From NCBI GenBank assembly GCA_009103225.1, contig RHPI01003491.1, positions 261,951 to 293,015 on the forward strand: a DNA stretch of 31,065 nt, written 5' to 3'. Made by a program: the position numbers and the translations under genes. Source of the stretch: Chlorokybus atmophyticus (Eukaryota > Streptophyta > Chlorokybophyceae > Chlorokybales > Chlorokybaceae). A model generated the notes under the pieces. The model was not told the DNA's origin, ran no database searches, and saw only the letters and a list, made by a program, of their open reading frames with translations. This document shows, piece after piece, positions 16,080-26,335 of this stretch (position 1 is the first letter of the stretch; the number at the start of each line of letters is the position of its first letter).

Positions 16080-18274
16080 ATGGCCGACTCCGCCAACACC
16101 AAGCGGTAAGCGACTGGACAGTGGCAGCAAGCAGCTGCACGTTTCCGCAAGCTGCATGTTTTCAGAGAACAGGCATGATGGTGCTCTTGTTGTTATCGTG
16201 GTTAGCTTTGAGGGCAAAGTGTTCCTGGTGACTGGCGCCAGCAGCGTTGGCGCCGTCACCGCGGAGCACCTCGCCGCCCAGGGCGCCCACGTTTGGGTCA
16301 CTGCTTGCCGCAAGGACCTCCTGGAGCCAGGAGCTTGAGCGGAAAATTGTGGCCGCAAGCGGCAAAGGTAGGGTTTCGAGTGTATGCACTATGCAAGTAC
16401 GTGGGTTTGCTGTGTTCGCTTGTGTGAAGCGCATGTGTGCTGAGCCTGGTTAGCAGCATATCTTGGGTACACAAGAGAGACAATTATGGTAGTTTCGTCT
16501 TTCTGTCGTGCATTACGTTCATAGCAGCTGTTCAATCGGAAGCTGCAAGTCTGCCAGCACGCTAGCACGCTTATCACCAGAGAACACCAACTTGAGAGTT
16601 GTTTGTCCGTTAGCTTCAGCATTGCTTTTAGCGCTATACTGCCACAACAATCACTGTTGTGGCAGTACAAGACCAATGCACTCAGCCACCACAACAGTGC
16701 CTGTTGTGGCGGTGAGTGGTACCAGGTTGAGACAACATTCGAAGCAGCATACACAATGTGTCACGCATTCACCATGTAAGTGTATGTTATGTCCACCAAC
16801 ATGAACGCAGTTCTATCTCGGAGAAATTACAACGTGTACATACAAGTGTTTGTTATGACAACCAACATGAACGTGGGTGTATTATGGAGAGAAAACAATG
16901 TGTACATAACAGCTTGCTTGCCAGTCGCTTCTGAGACCCCTTTTCGCATGCACCTTTAGCTTGTTAAATCAACAGTCTTACAGCGTCATGTTGTCGTTGT
17001 CCAGTGTTGCAACCATTGTTTCCAAACTGGCTTTTTTCTCACAACACCAACATTGGCTTTCTCCCCATGCGACAGCAACTGCCGCTGTATTGGACGTGAC
17101 AGACACAGCGCAAGTTGAGCAGGTCAAAAGGGGTGTGCATGGTTGTGTCACGTGGTGTGGTGCATAGCAGCTCCATCGCTGACTGTTGGTTGTGTGTGCT
17201 ATTGGAGTTAGGCAGTAGCGGACATTGTGGCAGCGCATGGAAAGCTTGACGGAGCCTTCAATAATGCAGGTGCGCAGTCTCGCCTTGCTGCTCATACAAA
17301 TACAGAGTTTGACACAGCTTCTCTGTCATGTCAAGATTGTCTCTGTCAAGATTTGCGCTGGCATCAAGTAGATACCGTGCATGTTTTGCATGCCCACACA
17401 TATGCGTACATACGCACACACGCATGCACGCCCAACTTGCATGGGTGGTTTAACTGGCAAGAACACGCAATGTTGCTGTGGTTGCAGGCTACAACCCACC
17501 GGCAAGCCTCGTTGTCAACAACAGCATGGACGATCTGGACAAGACGCTGGCCATCAATGTTAGAGGCCAAGCAGCCTATATGAAGGTAAACTTGTCTGCT
17601 GTTTTTCCAGCGCTTGCTCTCGCACAGTGATGCAGGTGATGCCAGTGTTGTTTTATGCGAGCAGCTGCTGATTTGCTGTGTCGTTGGGTTCTCTCAGCCA
17701 TTGTGCACTTACTCGGTCTTGTTTATTTGGCTGTGGACTCTGTATCACCATTCAGTATGTTTACTCAGCCGCAGGCAGAGCTGCGACAGATTCTCGCGCA
17801 AGGTCATGGCTCAGTTGTGAACAACACAAGCCTCGCTGGCCACAAGTACACGCCGCTCAGCAGCAGCTATTGCGCCAGCAAGGCTGCGCTTAACAGCTTC
17901 ACTATCTCTGCAGCAGTGGAGGTAAAACTTAAGTTAACCAACAATGAATACACAGACAGATGTGTGTGTGTGCGCGTGCGTGCGTCAGCGTTGGGAGCAC
18001 CCATGCTCATGTTGTGTTGCAGGTTGCGTAGAGTGGGGTGCGCGTGAACGCGATTGCTCCCGGTTTTACTCTCCCGTCAGAAATGTTCTCGGCAATGGTG
18101 AACCGCCCTTCTTATTCACTGGACTCTATTCTCGGTCCAAGCAAGAAAGTTGTTGACAGCGAAGACGTTGCTGCTATGGTGGCAGTTCTACTTGATGACA
18201 GGCTGTCAAAGTCTGTGACAGGGCAAGTTATCAGCATCGATGGGGGTGCTGGTATCAACCACTACAACTTGTAG
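16080..18274 (+). pseudogene. Short-chain dehydrogenase/reductase gene, seven exons, with exon-2 lesions
   Basis: Exons: 16080-16105, 16206-16367, 17076-17122, 17212-17269, 17488-17585, 17775-17921, 18032-18274; all introns are GT-AG. The product would be a classical SDR (NAD(P)-dependent oxidoreductase) of about 258 aa, the usual length. Visible in order: FEGKVFLVTGASS (cofactor-binding start), LDVTD, NNAG, the NVRG helix, the catalytic Ser in VVNNTSLAG, the Y-x3-K pair in YCASK, VNAIAPGF, and a C-terminus with SIDGG. Two lesions lie in exon 2. The TGxxxGxG motif lacks its first Gly of GxG (reads TGASSVGAV). Also, four extra bases near 16327-16330 shift the frame and create a stop; the exon sum is 781 nt, that is 777 plus 4. 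The rest is well conserved, so it may be a recent pseudogene, an allele, or an assembly error. The substrate cannot be told. A start within exon 2 (MFSENR...) is possible but less typical. Confidence 0.85.
16368..17075 (+). other. Intron 2 of the dehydrogenase gene, with repeats
   Basis: This 708-base intron (donor GTAGGG, acceptor GACAG) is several times longer than its neighbours. It holds a perfect 13-bp inverted repeat (16637-16649 and 16655-16667, TACTGCCACAACA), a second related hairpin (about 16686-16710, CCACAACA/TGTTGTGG), and a 66-bp tandem duplication (about 16777-16842 and 16843-16908, each ending TGTACATA). Confidence 0.7.
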
Positions 18275-19296
18275 TATGAGCCGTGTTGATATGATATATA
18301 TTGCGGATTTGTCTCCTTGTGTCCATGTAGTATGAGTAGTGATGTGTTGTAGGATGCGATAAGTAACCACAGCGACATGTTGGGCTTTACGTGGCCCGTG
18401 TGCATAACCTGTTGGTGGCTTGGCTCGTCAACACCTCCTCAGTAACCTATTGCGTGTACTGACCAATTAGCGCACAACCTGCAGGCGCCCCGACTTGAGC
18501 GCTAAGGAGGAGCACAGGTTGGCTTACTGCCTTTGCCAGTCGATGAGACCTTTTCCGGTCAGTCACCGTCTACCAGTGAACTCGCAGCTCAGCCCTTGAA
18601 TCACACGTCGGGTGTTCAGCAAGTACAAATGATGACTGAATGCTTGTGCTGTCTTGTGTGTGCCAGTCACTGCATGTTGCATAAACACGCATACCCCGCT
18701 ACACTTTTTTGTACGCTTGCTTGTGCTCAGCCNNNNNNNNNNNNNNNNNNNNNNNNNNNNNNNNNNNNNNNNNNNNNNNNNNNNNNNNNNNNNNACACAC
18801 ACACACACACTCCAGTAAGAGCTTGGTAGGTTGGTGCTGCTCTCGACAGCCAAGAGCAGGACGTGTAGAAGCGGGTAAAGGATGGATGATCACAGCGCGT
18901 GCGCGGGGGGAAGGGCAGCTTCTGAACAGAGCGCAACACCCTGCCAACAATGACTTGGAAAAGGCGACGCTATGAATGCATCATATCACTAGCTCCTGGC
19001 GGATGAATCGAGACAGCATTGGGCACGGTTCGTACAACAAGCCATGCAACCTGTGCGCAACAGCCCTTACAACATTGTTGAACATGTATCTCGAAGTGTG
19101 CTGCACAACATGTTTTGCAGCTTTTATGTCTTCGTTCAAACAAGCTTGCCTGGTGAGCTACGAAATCACCAGATCAAAGTCTCTATAGTACTACTGTTGC
19201 TCTTATCAAAGAGCATTATTGGTAATCCAAAGGTTGCATACTCTCTCATAACAAAACCCGTATTTACACCATACCAATCGCTTCAGATTGGTGTCT
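18275..19296. other. Intergenic region between two convergent genes
   Basis: The region holds the 3' ends of the dehydrogenase (+) and EXORDIUM-like (-) genes and an assembly gap inside an AC microsatellite. On the minus strand TGTAA at 19264-19268, about 30 bases after the EXORDIUM-like stop, could be a polyadenylation signal of the kind used in chlorophyte algae (weak). No other gene seen. Confidence 0.5.
18733..18794. other. Assembly gap (62 N)
   Basis: Run of N. It is followed by ACACACACACACACAC, so the gap probably hides a longer CA repeat. Confidence 0.95.
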
Positions 19297-21414
19297 TCAA
19301 GTGAGAGTAATGTGGCACGAAGAGGCAGCGTTCTGGTTGTCGCCATAGTACCAATCCCAGTTCTGCTGAATGAGGAAGCGCTTGCCTTTGATGTACGTGT
19401 TGTACCGCTTGCCGGCATACAAGTACTGGGTGCCATACCTGCAAAGTATCACACAGATGTTGGTTGTGATGAATGGTGATGAAGTTTGCTGCGGCCAAGT
19501 GATGACATGTATGCATATTGGGGGCACTTACGTGTAAGCACACTTGTCGGCGTTCTCGTTGCCCTGCTTATCATGGTATGCGTTGAGTTTCGGGTCCGAG
19601 TGGGCCTCCATCAGCTGTAGTGACCAGAATTAGGATCGAGTTTTGACAAAGTAAACACACGTGTGCGCGTGCACCAACCCATCCCCCTCTTCCCCACCCA
19701 CCCACCCACCCAAACACCCAAACACACATCCACGCACAACAGCCTATGCGTGCGTGCACATGCGTGTGCCAAAGACACGCATGCTCATACGCACACGTAC
19801 CCCACACAGGGTGTGCGCGTACACACACAGGTGCGCGTACACGCACATACGTAGAGACACACACATACACACCCACTCACCTCATGTGCCAGAACGCTGG
19901 CCATCATGTCACCCGCCCAGTCATTGGGTGCGCTAGACGGGTTAACCGACAGCGGGCCCCCACAATTTCTCGAGCAGCGCGTGGCCGCATTACCAATGAA
20001 CGCATATTTCATGTTGTACTTGTCGTACGTGTGCCAACCGCAGTGCTTCCTGCAACCCAACAACCCAACATGAGCGGGTGGGGAGTTGAATCTCATAACA
20101 TACAATCAGAGTTGAGGCTTACGTGCAGAAGCCAGGTATGGTGACCGTGTTGTCGGTGATGACAAAATATACGCCATTCGGGTCAACCTTCTTGCCGAAA
20201 TATGGGCTCAGCGCAGCGTTGCGGGCGAGAATTTGCACTTGATTGTTGGTAAGTCTGCACGCACATTCATAAGTACACAACCATCAGTACACAGAAGAGT
20301 TGCATTCAGGTGCAAAGCAGCTGTGCAATGCAAGCTCAAATCCAACATGTTGATAGCTATAGCCACTCACGTGTGCCCAAAGTGGTAGCCATTGTAGAGT
20401 ACACTTCCCTTGAACACAACGGGGGAGTGGCCGAGGCTAAAGTCCGTCGTGTAACGTGACTCGATGTTCTTCCACCACCAAGTGTTACCAATACCCTACG
20501 TCCACAGGTATGATAAGTGTGTTGTGTCGCACGAAAGTAACGTGCACAACATCATGTGCACAAGACTCAACAGACTCTCAGGGGGTTGATTGACACGTCA
20601 GTAGATTGAGTCAGTCAATTCACTCACCTGTGCAAGAGTTGTAAGTGTTGCGCCCGTTTTGCTGTTGGAATATGGCAGTCTGCCCCAGTTGCCATAAAAG
20701 GCGTAGTACACGTTGACAGGCCTGCCCTGGCCCATAACAGGACCTTTCCAGTAAAAGATGGGTGAGTTGATACCTGTGCAGGCGGAATAATAACTTTAGC
20801 AAACATGTCGGGGATCAGAGGAGTGCTTGCCTTTGTGTAAGTCCAGCATAGATATGTGTGTGCGCCCGTGCAAGAATGTACGTGTACCTGCGTATGTGGA
20901 TGCAGCCCCCTCTTCCAGCCCGTGCTTTTGAGCGTGTGGGTCGATTGCACCACTTGGCGCTTCTGCTCAGCACACAACTTGAGTCAGCTCAGCCGCTGCA
21001 ACAGCAACAGTCCATCACGCATGTCTGTGTGCCACTCACTAGCGGTGGAGGCGTCGGTGTGCTGAGCTGCAACATCGCCATAATCGTTGTTGTTGATGGG
21101 ATGGATGCGGAGGGGAGGAGGAATGTCGCTGTGGCTGGCAGAAGCTGCCGCCTTGTGCACCTCCTCAGCATTAATGTACTCCAGGCCTGTGAGCTCAACC
21201 ATATCTGGCCAAGATACAAACTAGTCAGAGGAGATTGAGAGAACAAATGTACAACAGCTGTTGCACGCACAAGTGTACACATGCAGTGCATCGCAAATAG
21301 CAGCGCAGACCAACCTGGCAGATCGTCAGCGGCAGTGCATCTGGGAATCATCTGCAACCAACCAACCAGCAGCAGGAAGAGGCAGCTCATAGAGGCTGCT
21401 TTGGTTGACGCCAT
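19297..21414 (-). CDS. EXORDIUM/PHI-1 family secreted protein, eight exons
   Basis: Minus-strand exons: 21414-21315, 21204-21040, 20773-20628, 20495-20371, 20254-20123, 20049-19881, 19614-19532, 19438-19297. All junctions are GT-AG and the sum is 1062 nt, 353 aa plus stop, with no lesion. Residues 1-28 form a signal peptide (MASTKAASMSCLFLLLVGWL..., cleavage near CTA-AD). The family core follows: GPVMGQGRPVNVYYAFYGNW (residues 99-118), GIGNTWWWKNIESRYT, FVITDNTVTIPGFC, the CGWH motif (226-229), AFIGNAATRCSRNC (239-252), APNDWAGDMMASVLAHE, and a C-terminus with GKRFLIQQNWDW and a final Cys. These match the Phi_1 family (EXORDIUM, PHI-1), extracellular proteins linked in land plants to cell expansion and phosphate response. 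It is somewhat longer than the roughly 310 aa typical of plants, because of an insert after the signal peptide (residues about 35-88). Its role in this organism is unknown. It converges with the dehydrogenase gene. Confidence 0.9.
19660..19880. repeat. CA/CCCA-rich simple sequence in intron 6 of the EXORDIUM-like gene
   Basis: CCCACCCACCCACCC, followed by many ACAC and GTGCGCGT stretches. Frames here are low complexity and not genes. Confidence 0.8.
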
Positions 21415-21490
21415 GGTCGTGACACTGATTCACTCGCACCGGCACGCCAACAACTGCACAGACACTGCCGCTTTTGCCCTAACATGTTGG

Positions 21491-21498
21491 TTTATATA
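21491..21498 (-). promoter_or_regulatory. TATA box of the EXORDIUM-like gene
   Basis: On the minus strand TATATAAA lies about 77 bases upstream of the ATG at 21414, a fitting distance for a core promoter with a short leader. Confidence 0.5.
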
Positions 21499-21889
21499 TC
21501 ATATTGCCACGCGAGGCGCCCTGTTGCGCGGCCTGAGGCTGGGCTTAGCAATGCGTGACAGTCACTGACAGTTACTGACAGGGCATGGTGATCACCTGAC
21601 TGGTACGTACAGCAACGGCGTACGGCAGCCTGCCCAATAATAAAATCTAATGACATTTACGTAGAGAAGCTCTACGGTAGAGCTGTGCCGTACGAGCGCA
21701 GCTGCCACGCGCTGCTTGGATCGAGCCTAGTGTTTCGAAGTAGCCAGCATTTCAAGCAATTTCACTATACATGAACTGCTTGCTAATCCGTCAGTTATGC
21801 TTGCTGATCCGGTGGTCATGGACTGCTCCGCAACTGATGCATGTTGCCAGAGCGCCAACTTCACGAGGGCCAAACGTCTTCTAGCCAGA

Positions 21890-22470
21890 TTGATTCTCAA
21901 TCGCTGACCTATCGAGCCAATGGCGTTGCGATAAGCACATTGCGGCCATTGGTACTGTTCACCTGTTCTTATCGTTAACGTGATGCGCGCGTGATTAGTC
22001 ACATTAACGCGTGACATTTGATTTCTCATGGACCCCTCGATGAGCTATATTAATGTCTCCCATAAGAAACCTCATACGCACAATTAAGCGCTATACCGAT
22101 CGGGGTTCACTTTTTGAACGACGCCCTCCAGCAATCGCCTCATCCGTGCTAAGCACATTGCCGTTGTTGGTTACAGTTAATCTGTTGATAGTGTTAACGT
22201 GACATACGTGATCAGTCACATTTACGCGTTACTTTTGGCTTCTTATGGACCCCTCGACGCGCTATATTAACGCCTCCCGTAGGAAACCTCGTACGCACAA
22301 TTAAGCGCTATACCAAACCGATGTCCACGCTTTCAATACATCGCGACCGTTCGTCTAATTGACTCTGGCAATTTAATTAACGTAACGCACGTGACACATC
22401 ACGCTTATGCGCGTGACTTTCACTTTTTCGGTGGCCCTTTTCGCGCCAGGTTAACGCCTTCTGTATATCA
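21890..22470. repeat. Degenerate tandem repeat, about 217-bp unit, 2.5-3 copies
   Basis: ATGGACCCCTCGA recurs at 22028 and 22245 (217 bases apart), and ACGCACAATTAAGCGCTATACC recurs at about 22076 and 22293. A third, shorter and more diverged copy follows (about 22330-22470). Each copy carries a GTGA-N4-TCAC dyad (21991-22002, 22208-22219, 22391-22402). The region 21500-22996 otherwise shows no gene. Confidence 0.75.
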
Positions 22471-22991
22471 TATGAAGTATATACGCATACAATCATATAC
22501 GCCTATACATGTAATATATGATATATATATAAAGATACATACACTTGCCTTAAAGGACATGTCACTTGCCATGTGCACACCGTGCTCTTTATGTGCATTT
22601 ATTGCGATTGGTCGCCGATACTTGAGGAATTTCCAAACCTGGAGATGTACTTCTGCAAGCTCAGGACATTCAATGTCGATCCAATGATAGAGAACTATTA
22701 CTCGCCGCCAGCTAGTTGCACTCGCCGCTTGGCGTTACTGTGTTGCCGTGTAGCGTGACGCGTCCATATTGACGCGCGCGTCAACGTTTTAAGCCGATTA
22801 ATAAGGGTTAAATAGACAGTAGAAATGTTGCTTGCTTATAACGGTGGCGGGATCCCGTGAACGTTGAAAGCAAGGGGGCGAAAGAAACTTGCAGTAACCA
22901 TCACTTCGAGTTCTTATCTGAGTGAACCCGACGGGTCCGATCAACAAGCCCCAATCGTAGTGTTACACATTCGAACACATCATTTCACACC

Positions 22992-22996
22992 ACTGC
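22992..22996. repeat. Target-site duplication of TRIM-2, left copy
   Basis: ACTGC, identical to 23530-23534 directly after the 3' LTR. Confidence 0.9.
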
Positions 22997-23074
22997 TGTA
23001 ACGGGAAGGTACATTAATTACCACAAATCGACCATAAAAGCAGCAAGTCTTTTGTGGTCGAGTGGGCTGTGACA
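22997..23074 (+). repeat. 5' LTR of TRIM-2
   Basis: 78 bp, TGTAACGGGA...GCTGTGACA. Contains a 12-bp hairpin: CGACCATAAAAG (23029-23040) pairs with CTTTTGTGGTCG (23049-23060), one G-U pair. Confidence 0.92.
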
Positions 23075-23109
23075 TTGGTCATCGGAGCTTGAGACCCGGG
23101 TTCGATTCC
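23055..23109 (+). promoter_or_regulatory. Candidate internal Pol III promoter (A and B boxes) of TRIM-2
   Basis: The A-box-like element at 23055-23065 and the B box at 23099-23109 span the LTR/PBS junction. I could not fold a convincing tRNA cloverleaf: the would-be acceptor stem does not pair. It therefore looks like a tRNA-derived promoter, not a tRNA gene. Confidence 0.6.
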
Positions 23110-23451
23110 TGCCTTGCACACGAATTCCGCGGTCGTTGTTTCTCGATCCAATAATCGTAAATGGTCACTTTATGAGTGCCATCATCGATGGGTCGCGACT
23201 TGCCTAATGGCAGTCGCGCCGAAGTGACCTGACCAGTTCAGTCGGCGCGGCAGGGCGCGACCTGCCTATCGCGGCGACGCGACCTGTGGGGCCGGCAGCG
23301 GCGCGCTATGCGCGCGCTGACCGGTTTGGGCCTAAATTGGCCGGTCCTTGGATGGTGGGGCCGGTGACCGACCCTAACAAACCCCTTGGGTAATTCCCCA
23401 GCTGATGGCCGTCAGCTGCCGAGGACGTCAGCGTTCTTAAGTGGGGGGGAA

Positions 23452-23529
23452 TGTAACGGGAAGGTACATTAATTACCACAAATCGACCATAAAAGCACCA
23501 AGTCTTTTGTGGTCGAGTGGGCTGTGACA
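23452..23529 (+). repeat. 3' LTR of TRIM-2
   Basis: 78 bp, one substitution from the 5' LTR (AAAGCACCAAG against AAAGCAGCAAG). Confidence 0.92.
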
Positions 23530-24367
23530 ACTGCGTCCATTGCGACGCGGTTACTTTTGCCGATGCGTCACACGGAGAGCTATTGAACGATATGTCACAT
23601 GTTGCATTGTCACATCACCCTGGGCCAAAAAGGCCGTGCCAAAAAGGGCCATTTGAATGTACACTTAAGTGTACATTTACATCCTTAGTGTTAATGCTAA
23701 TCTCTATTGCGATGCGCGCTCAGCCCTCGTCATCAACTAACAATATCTTTTCTTTCCGTTCTTGCAACTGCTATAAGCATGTCTGGTCCACTCATCGTAG
23801 CGGATGTCAGCTGCAATTAGCGGCAACGCCTCACACCATGCAGGCGGGAAACGGGAGGGGATCTGATTATCTCGAGGTTGTTGATGCGATCTATTTCGTT
23901 CACCGTTGGGTGACGTGAGCAGGGGTGGATTCTGGCGCGTTGTGCCGACGGATTCGGGAATCTTGGCAGCTTATGATGTATGATACTTGTTGGTGTGTGT
24001 CGACGTCAGGGTTGTAATGGTATCACCAACAGTGCGCGCATTTTTCCAGAGTCAGTTGAAACTTTGCGCGAGAGGTAACCTAGCGCAGTGAGCGATAACT
24101 CCAACACTGACACGCTGCTTACGTTGCTGACGTCAAAGATTTTACATCAAGCTATCGCCTGTGCATCGACAGGCGTGATATCATCGCGCTGCATCTCGCA
24201 TCACCACCGACACTCTGTACCGACTGCAATCGTCATAAACACATGACAACCATCAACCGGCCAACTGTCAAGACGTTATTGTGTCTTGACCGGCGTCAAC
24301 TGGCGGATGGAATGCCTGGCGCCACCCTCCACAGCTTCCCAACTGCATGTACAATCTGTGCGTAGCC
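23530..24367. other. Intergenic region, no gene seen
   Basis: The right copy of the TRIM-2 duplication lies at 23530-23534. The open frames here start inside the TRIM LTR or lack any recognisable domain. A small hairpin GCCTGTGCATCGACAGGC lies near 24158-24175. Confidence 0.4.
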
Positions 24368-24843
24368 GGTTGGTGATTGGTGGTGGCGCAGTTACCACCA
24401 TCGTCTACGTATGTTGCTGCCTGTGCACGTTAGCTTACGCCTGCCCGGGGAGACGATGAGCAACATAATTTTCAAGTTTATGCACGCCATGCATCATATA
24501 CTCCGCAAGTCGAAGATCATTTTTGTAATAAGTTTGCTTGTAGACGAGGCGGGTTCCCGAAACCCTTACAATAAAGCCCTTAGCCGCTTTTATACCCTTG
24601 TCATTAATCTTATCTTATTAGCCTGCAGTGACAGATTAACATATCAACCACAATCTAGTTAATAGTAACGCAACTACTATATGCTAGCATTAGCCACACA
24701 AGAGCATCCTCCCTAGTTAAACACAGTCATTTCCTACGGTAAGACCCGTGGCTACCTGCTTTATTATGCCGTCAATATGGTTGATTAAATATCTACATTT
24801 TTTAAACTGCATCGTCACCTAGCGTCCGTCGATGCAGCACCTC
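24368..24843 (-). repeat. Long terminal repeat copy A (3' LTR if element is on minus strand)
   Basis: See alignment blocks shared with 27318-27805. It contains a TATA-like TTTTATACCC near 24588 on the plus strand. Confidence 0.6.
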
Positions 24844-25112
24844 AATGTCGTCTTTCAGTAAACAGCCCTCGCACTCCGCGCGCAGTTTTTTGTCTCTGTC
24901 ATATGATAAGGTTACGCAGCCCAATTACTCGTTTGTCGCCGGGCACCACCTTGGTCCCACAGCTGTGTGAAGCCCCGCGAACATAAAACCCACCTGGGTT
25001 TTAACATACAGGAACCAAGCTCATAGAACAGGGGAATAGCTTTTCACTTCCTTCATGCCTCCATCGCTTCATGTCCCGCACTTTGGCTGCCTCACTTCAT
25101 AACGTGTTCAAC

Positions 25113-25776
25113 TGTAACAATCGGCCAAGTTCCATGATTTTAGGACCTTTTTTGGCCCATTTATCAAGCACCACGTTTTCATGACTTGTGGAGCTATTGG
25201 CGAGTTATGAGTCTGCCGCGGATACCGACCGGGGCCCCAGGACCAGTCCGGAAGGTGCATGAAAACGGAGGCCCCGTCGAGAAGGCCTCGACTAGATTTC
25301 TGGACGGCCTGGCGCCAAGTAGTATAACTTGACCATATGAGCACCTAATCAAGAGATCTTAGGTGCGTCAGAAAGGTCTAGAAGTATACTACAAGGTTTC
25401 TGCAATAACATCTTAGCGTCTGGTTTTGTGTAGCACGGGAATCGTTTAGACAGTAGCATGTGCAGACTGGTAGGTATAAAAGCGACTTTCTACAATATGC
25501 AATACAACCTTTGGCTTCCTATTTCTTTTGTGCAAGCCTAGTGGTGGTTAGCAGGAGTTGCTAGCGTGTGTCCACCGGTGTGTGCTTGCTTGTGTGACGA
25601 TCCAAGGCGCTACACAAGTCGGTGTGTAGCTTCGAGCGCATGCGCGTGCGTACGCGAGTAGCGGGGCGCGTGTGTGCTTGGCAGAGGGGGCAAGGTTCCG
25701 GTGTGAATACCGTGTCTTGGTGAGAGGGTCGTTGATTGGACCAACTCACAGGTGACAAGGCATGAGCACCGTCACA
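25113..25776 (+). repeat. Solo LTR related to the young chromovirus
   Basis: 664 bp, starting TGTAACAATCGGCC and ending GAGCACCGTCACA; the chromovirus LTR starts TGTAACAGCC and ends GAGCATCGTTACA. TATAAAAG lies at 25475-25482, at about the same offset as the chromovirus TATA box. A 19-base string GGCAAGGTTCCGGTGTGAA is identical at 25689-25707 and 6417-6435. Flanking pentamers TCAAC (25108-25112) and TCAGC (25777-25781) match at four of five positions. No internal region follows, so it is a solo LTR, probably left by LTR-LTR recombination. Confidence 0.7.
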
Positions 25777-25969
25777 TCAGCATCATAACCTCCACAGTAT
25801 CAAACATTTCACCTCTTGTAGGATATATAGTTGTTTTCTTTCAATCTCCTTTGATTGTGTCCCTCAAGCCTGCTATTGCATGTTTACAACAGCTTGGTTC
25901 ACTGCGTCCTCTCCCTCAACCCTGCAGCTCAACCGAGTCGCATGAAGATTTTGGATTATGTTCAATGCC

Positions 25970-26335
25970 CGCATCAACAACTCACGCAGATGATCTGCAA
26001 CATGGTTCAACACTAGCATCTTCGCCACCACGCAATGCACTTAATTAAATATCTTTGCCTCGAGATCCGCCATATGAACAAACATACGCATCACCACCAC
26101 CGCAGCGCACAGTTTCAATCCCCCTCCCTTATGGACTACCACAAGCGTAAGCACATGTATCTCCGCCTCCGCCGCAGCAATGCACAGCTTCAATGCCTCT
26201 CTCTCATGGTCCGCCAAAGTGCGAACACCAATATCTCTGCCACCGCAGTGCACGGATGCAATGTTACTCCCGCATGGTCTGCCCCGGGTGCCATTATCAA
26301 CATCTGCGCCACCGTAATGCATGACTCTCCTTCGT
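25970..26335. repeat. Diverged tandem repeat of about 70-80 bp, 4-5 copies
   Basis: A motif of the type ATCTCYGCCACCGCARTGCAC recurs (about 26018, 26080, 26157, 26232 and 26300), each followed by similar sequence ending CCTCTCTCATGG or close to it. The minus-strand frame 26041-26457 reads through it as repeating segments of about 25 aa (ALKLCIAAAEAEIHVL..., GLKLCAAVVVMRMFVH...). It may be a repeat in a decayed Gag-like protein of the surrounding LTR element. Confidence 0.6.

Larger units (their letters stand above)
22997..23529 (+). mobile_element. TRIM-2: miniature LTR retrotransposon with tRNA-like Pol III boxes
   Basis: This 533-bp element has 78-bp LTRs (22997-23074 and 23452-23529) that differ at one base and are flanked by a perfect ACTGC duplication. 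After the 5' LTR comes a PBS-like TGGTCATCGGAGC (23076-23088). Before the 3' LTR stands a purine tract (GTGGGGGGGAA). The internal region is GC-rich and non-coding. An A-box-like TGGTCGAGTGG (23055-23065) lies in the LTR, and GGTTCGATTCC (23099-23109), which fits the B-box consensus GGTTCGANTCC, lies inside. The gap of 33 nt is typical of tRNA-type Pol III promoters. A TTTT (23050-23053) stands just ahead of the A box and recurs in the 3' LTR (23505-23508). Near-identical LTRs and a perfect duplication indicate a recent insertion. Confidence 0.92.

Noticed and set aside
15783-16358. 191-codon minus-strand frame
   Set aside because: Antisense to exons 1-2 of the dehydrogenase gene; no domain, while the plus strand splices into a clear SDR.
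18533-18950. Frames crossing the N gap
   Set aside because: They consist partly of unknown bases and CA repeat; no evidence of coding.
23049-23120. True tRNA gene at the TRIM-2 LTR/PBS junction
   Set aside because: A and B boxes are present but the acceptor stem does not pair and the T stem is imperfect; a tRNA-derived promoter is the better reading.
23517-23918. 133-codon plus-strand frame
   Set aside because: It starts inside the TRIM-2 LTR and has no recognisable domain.
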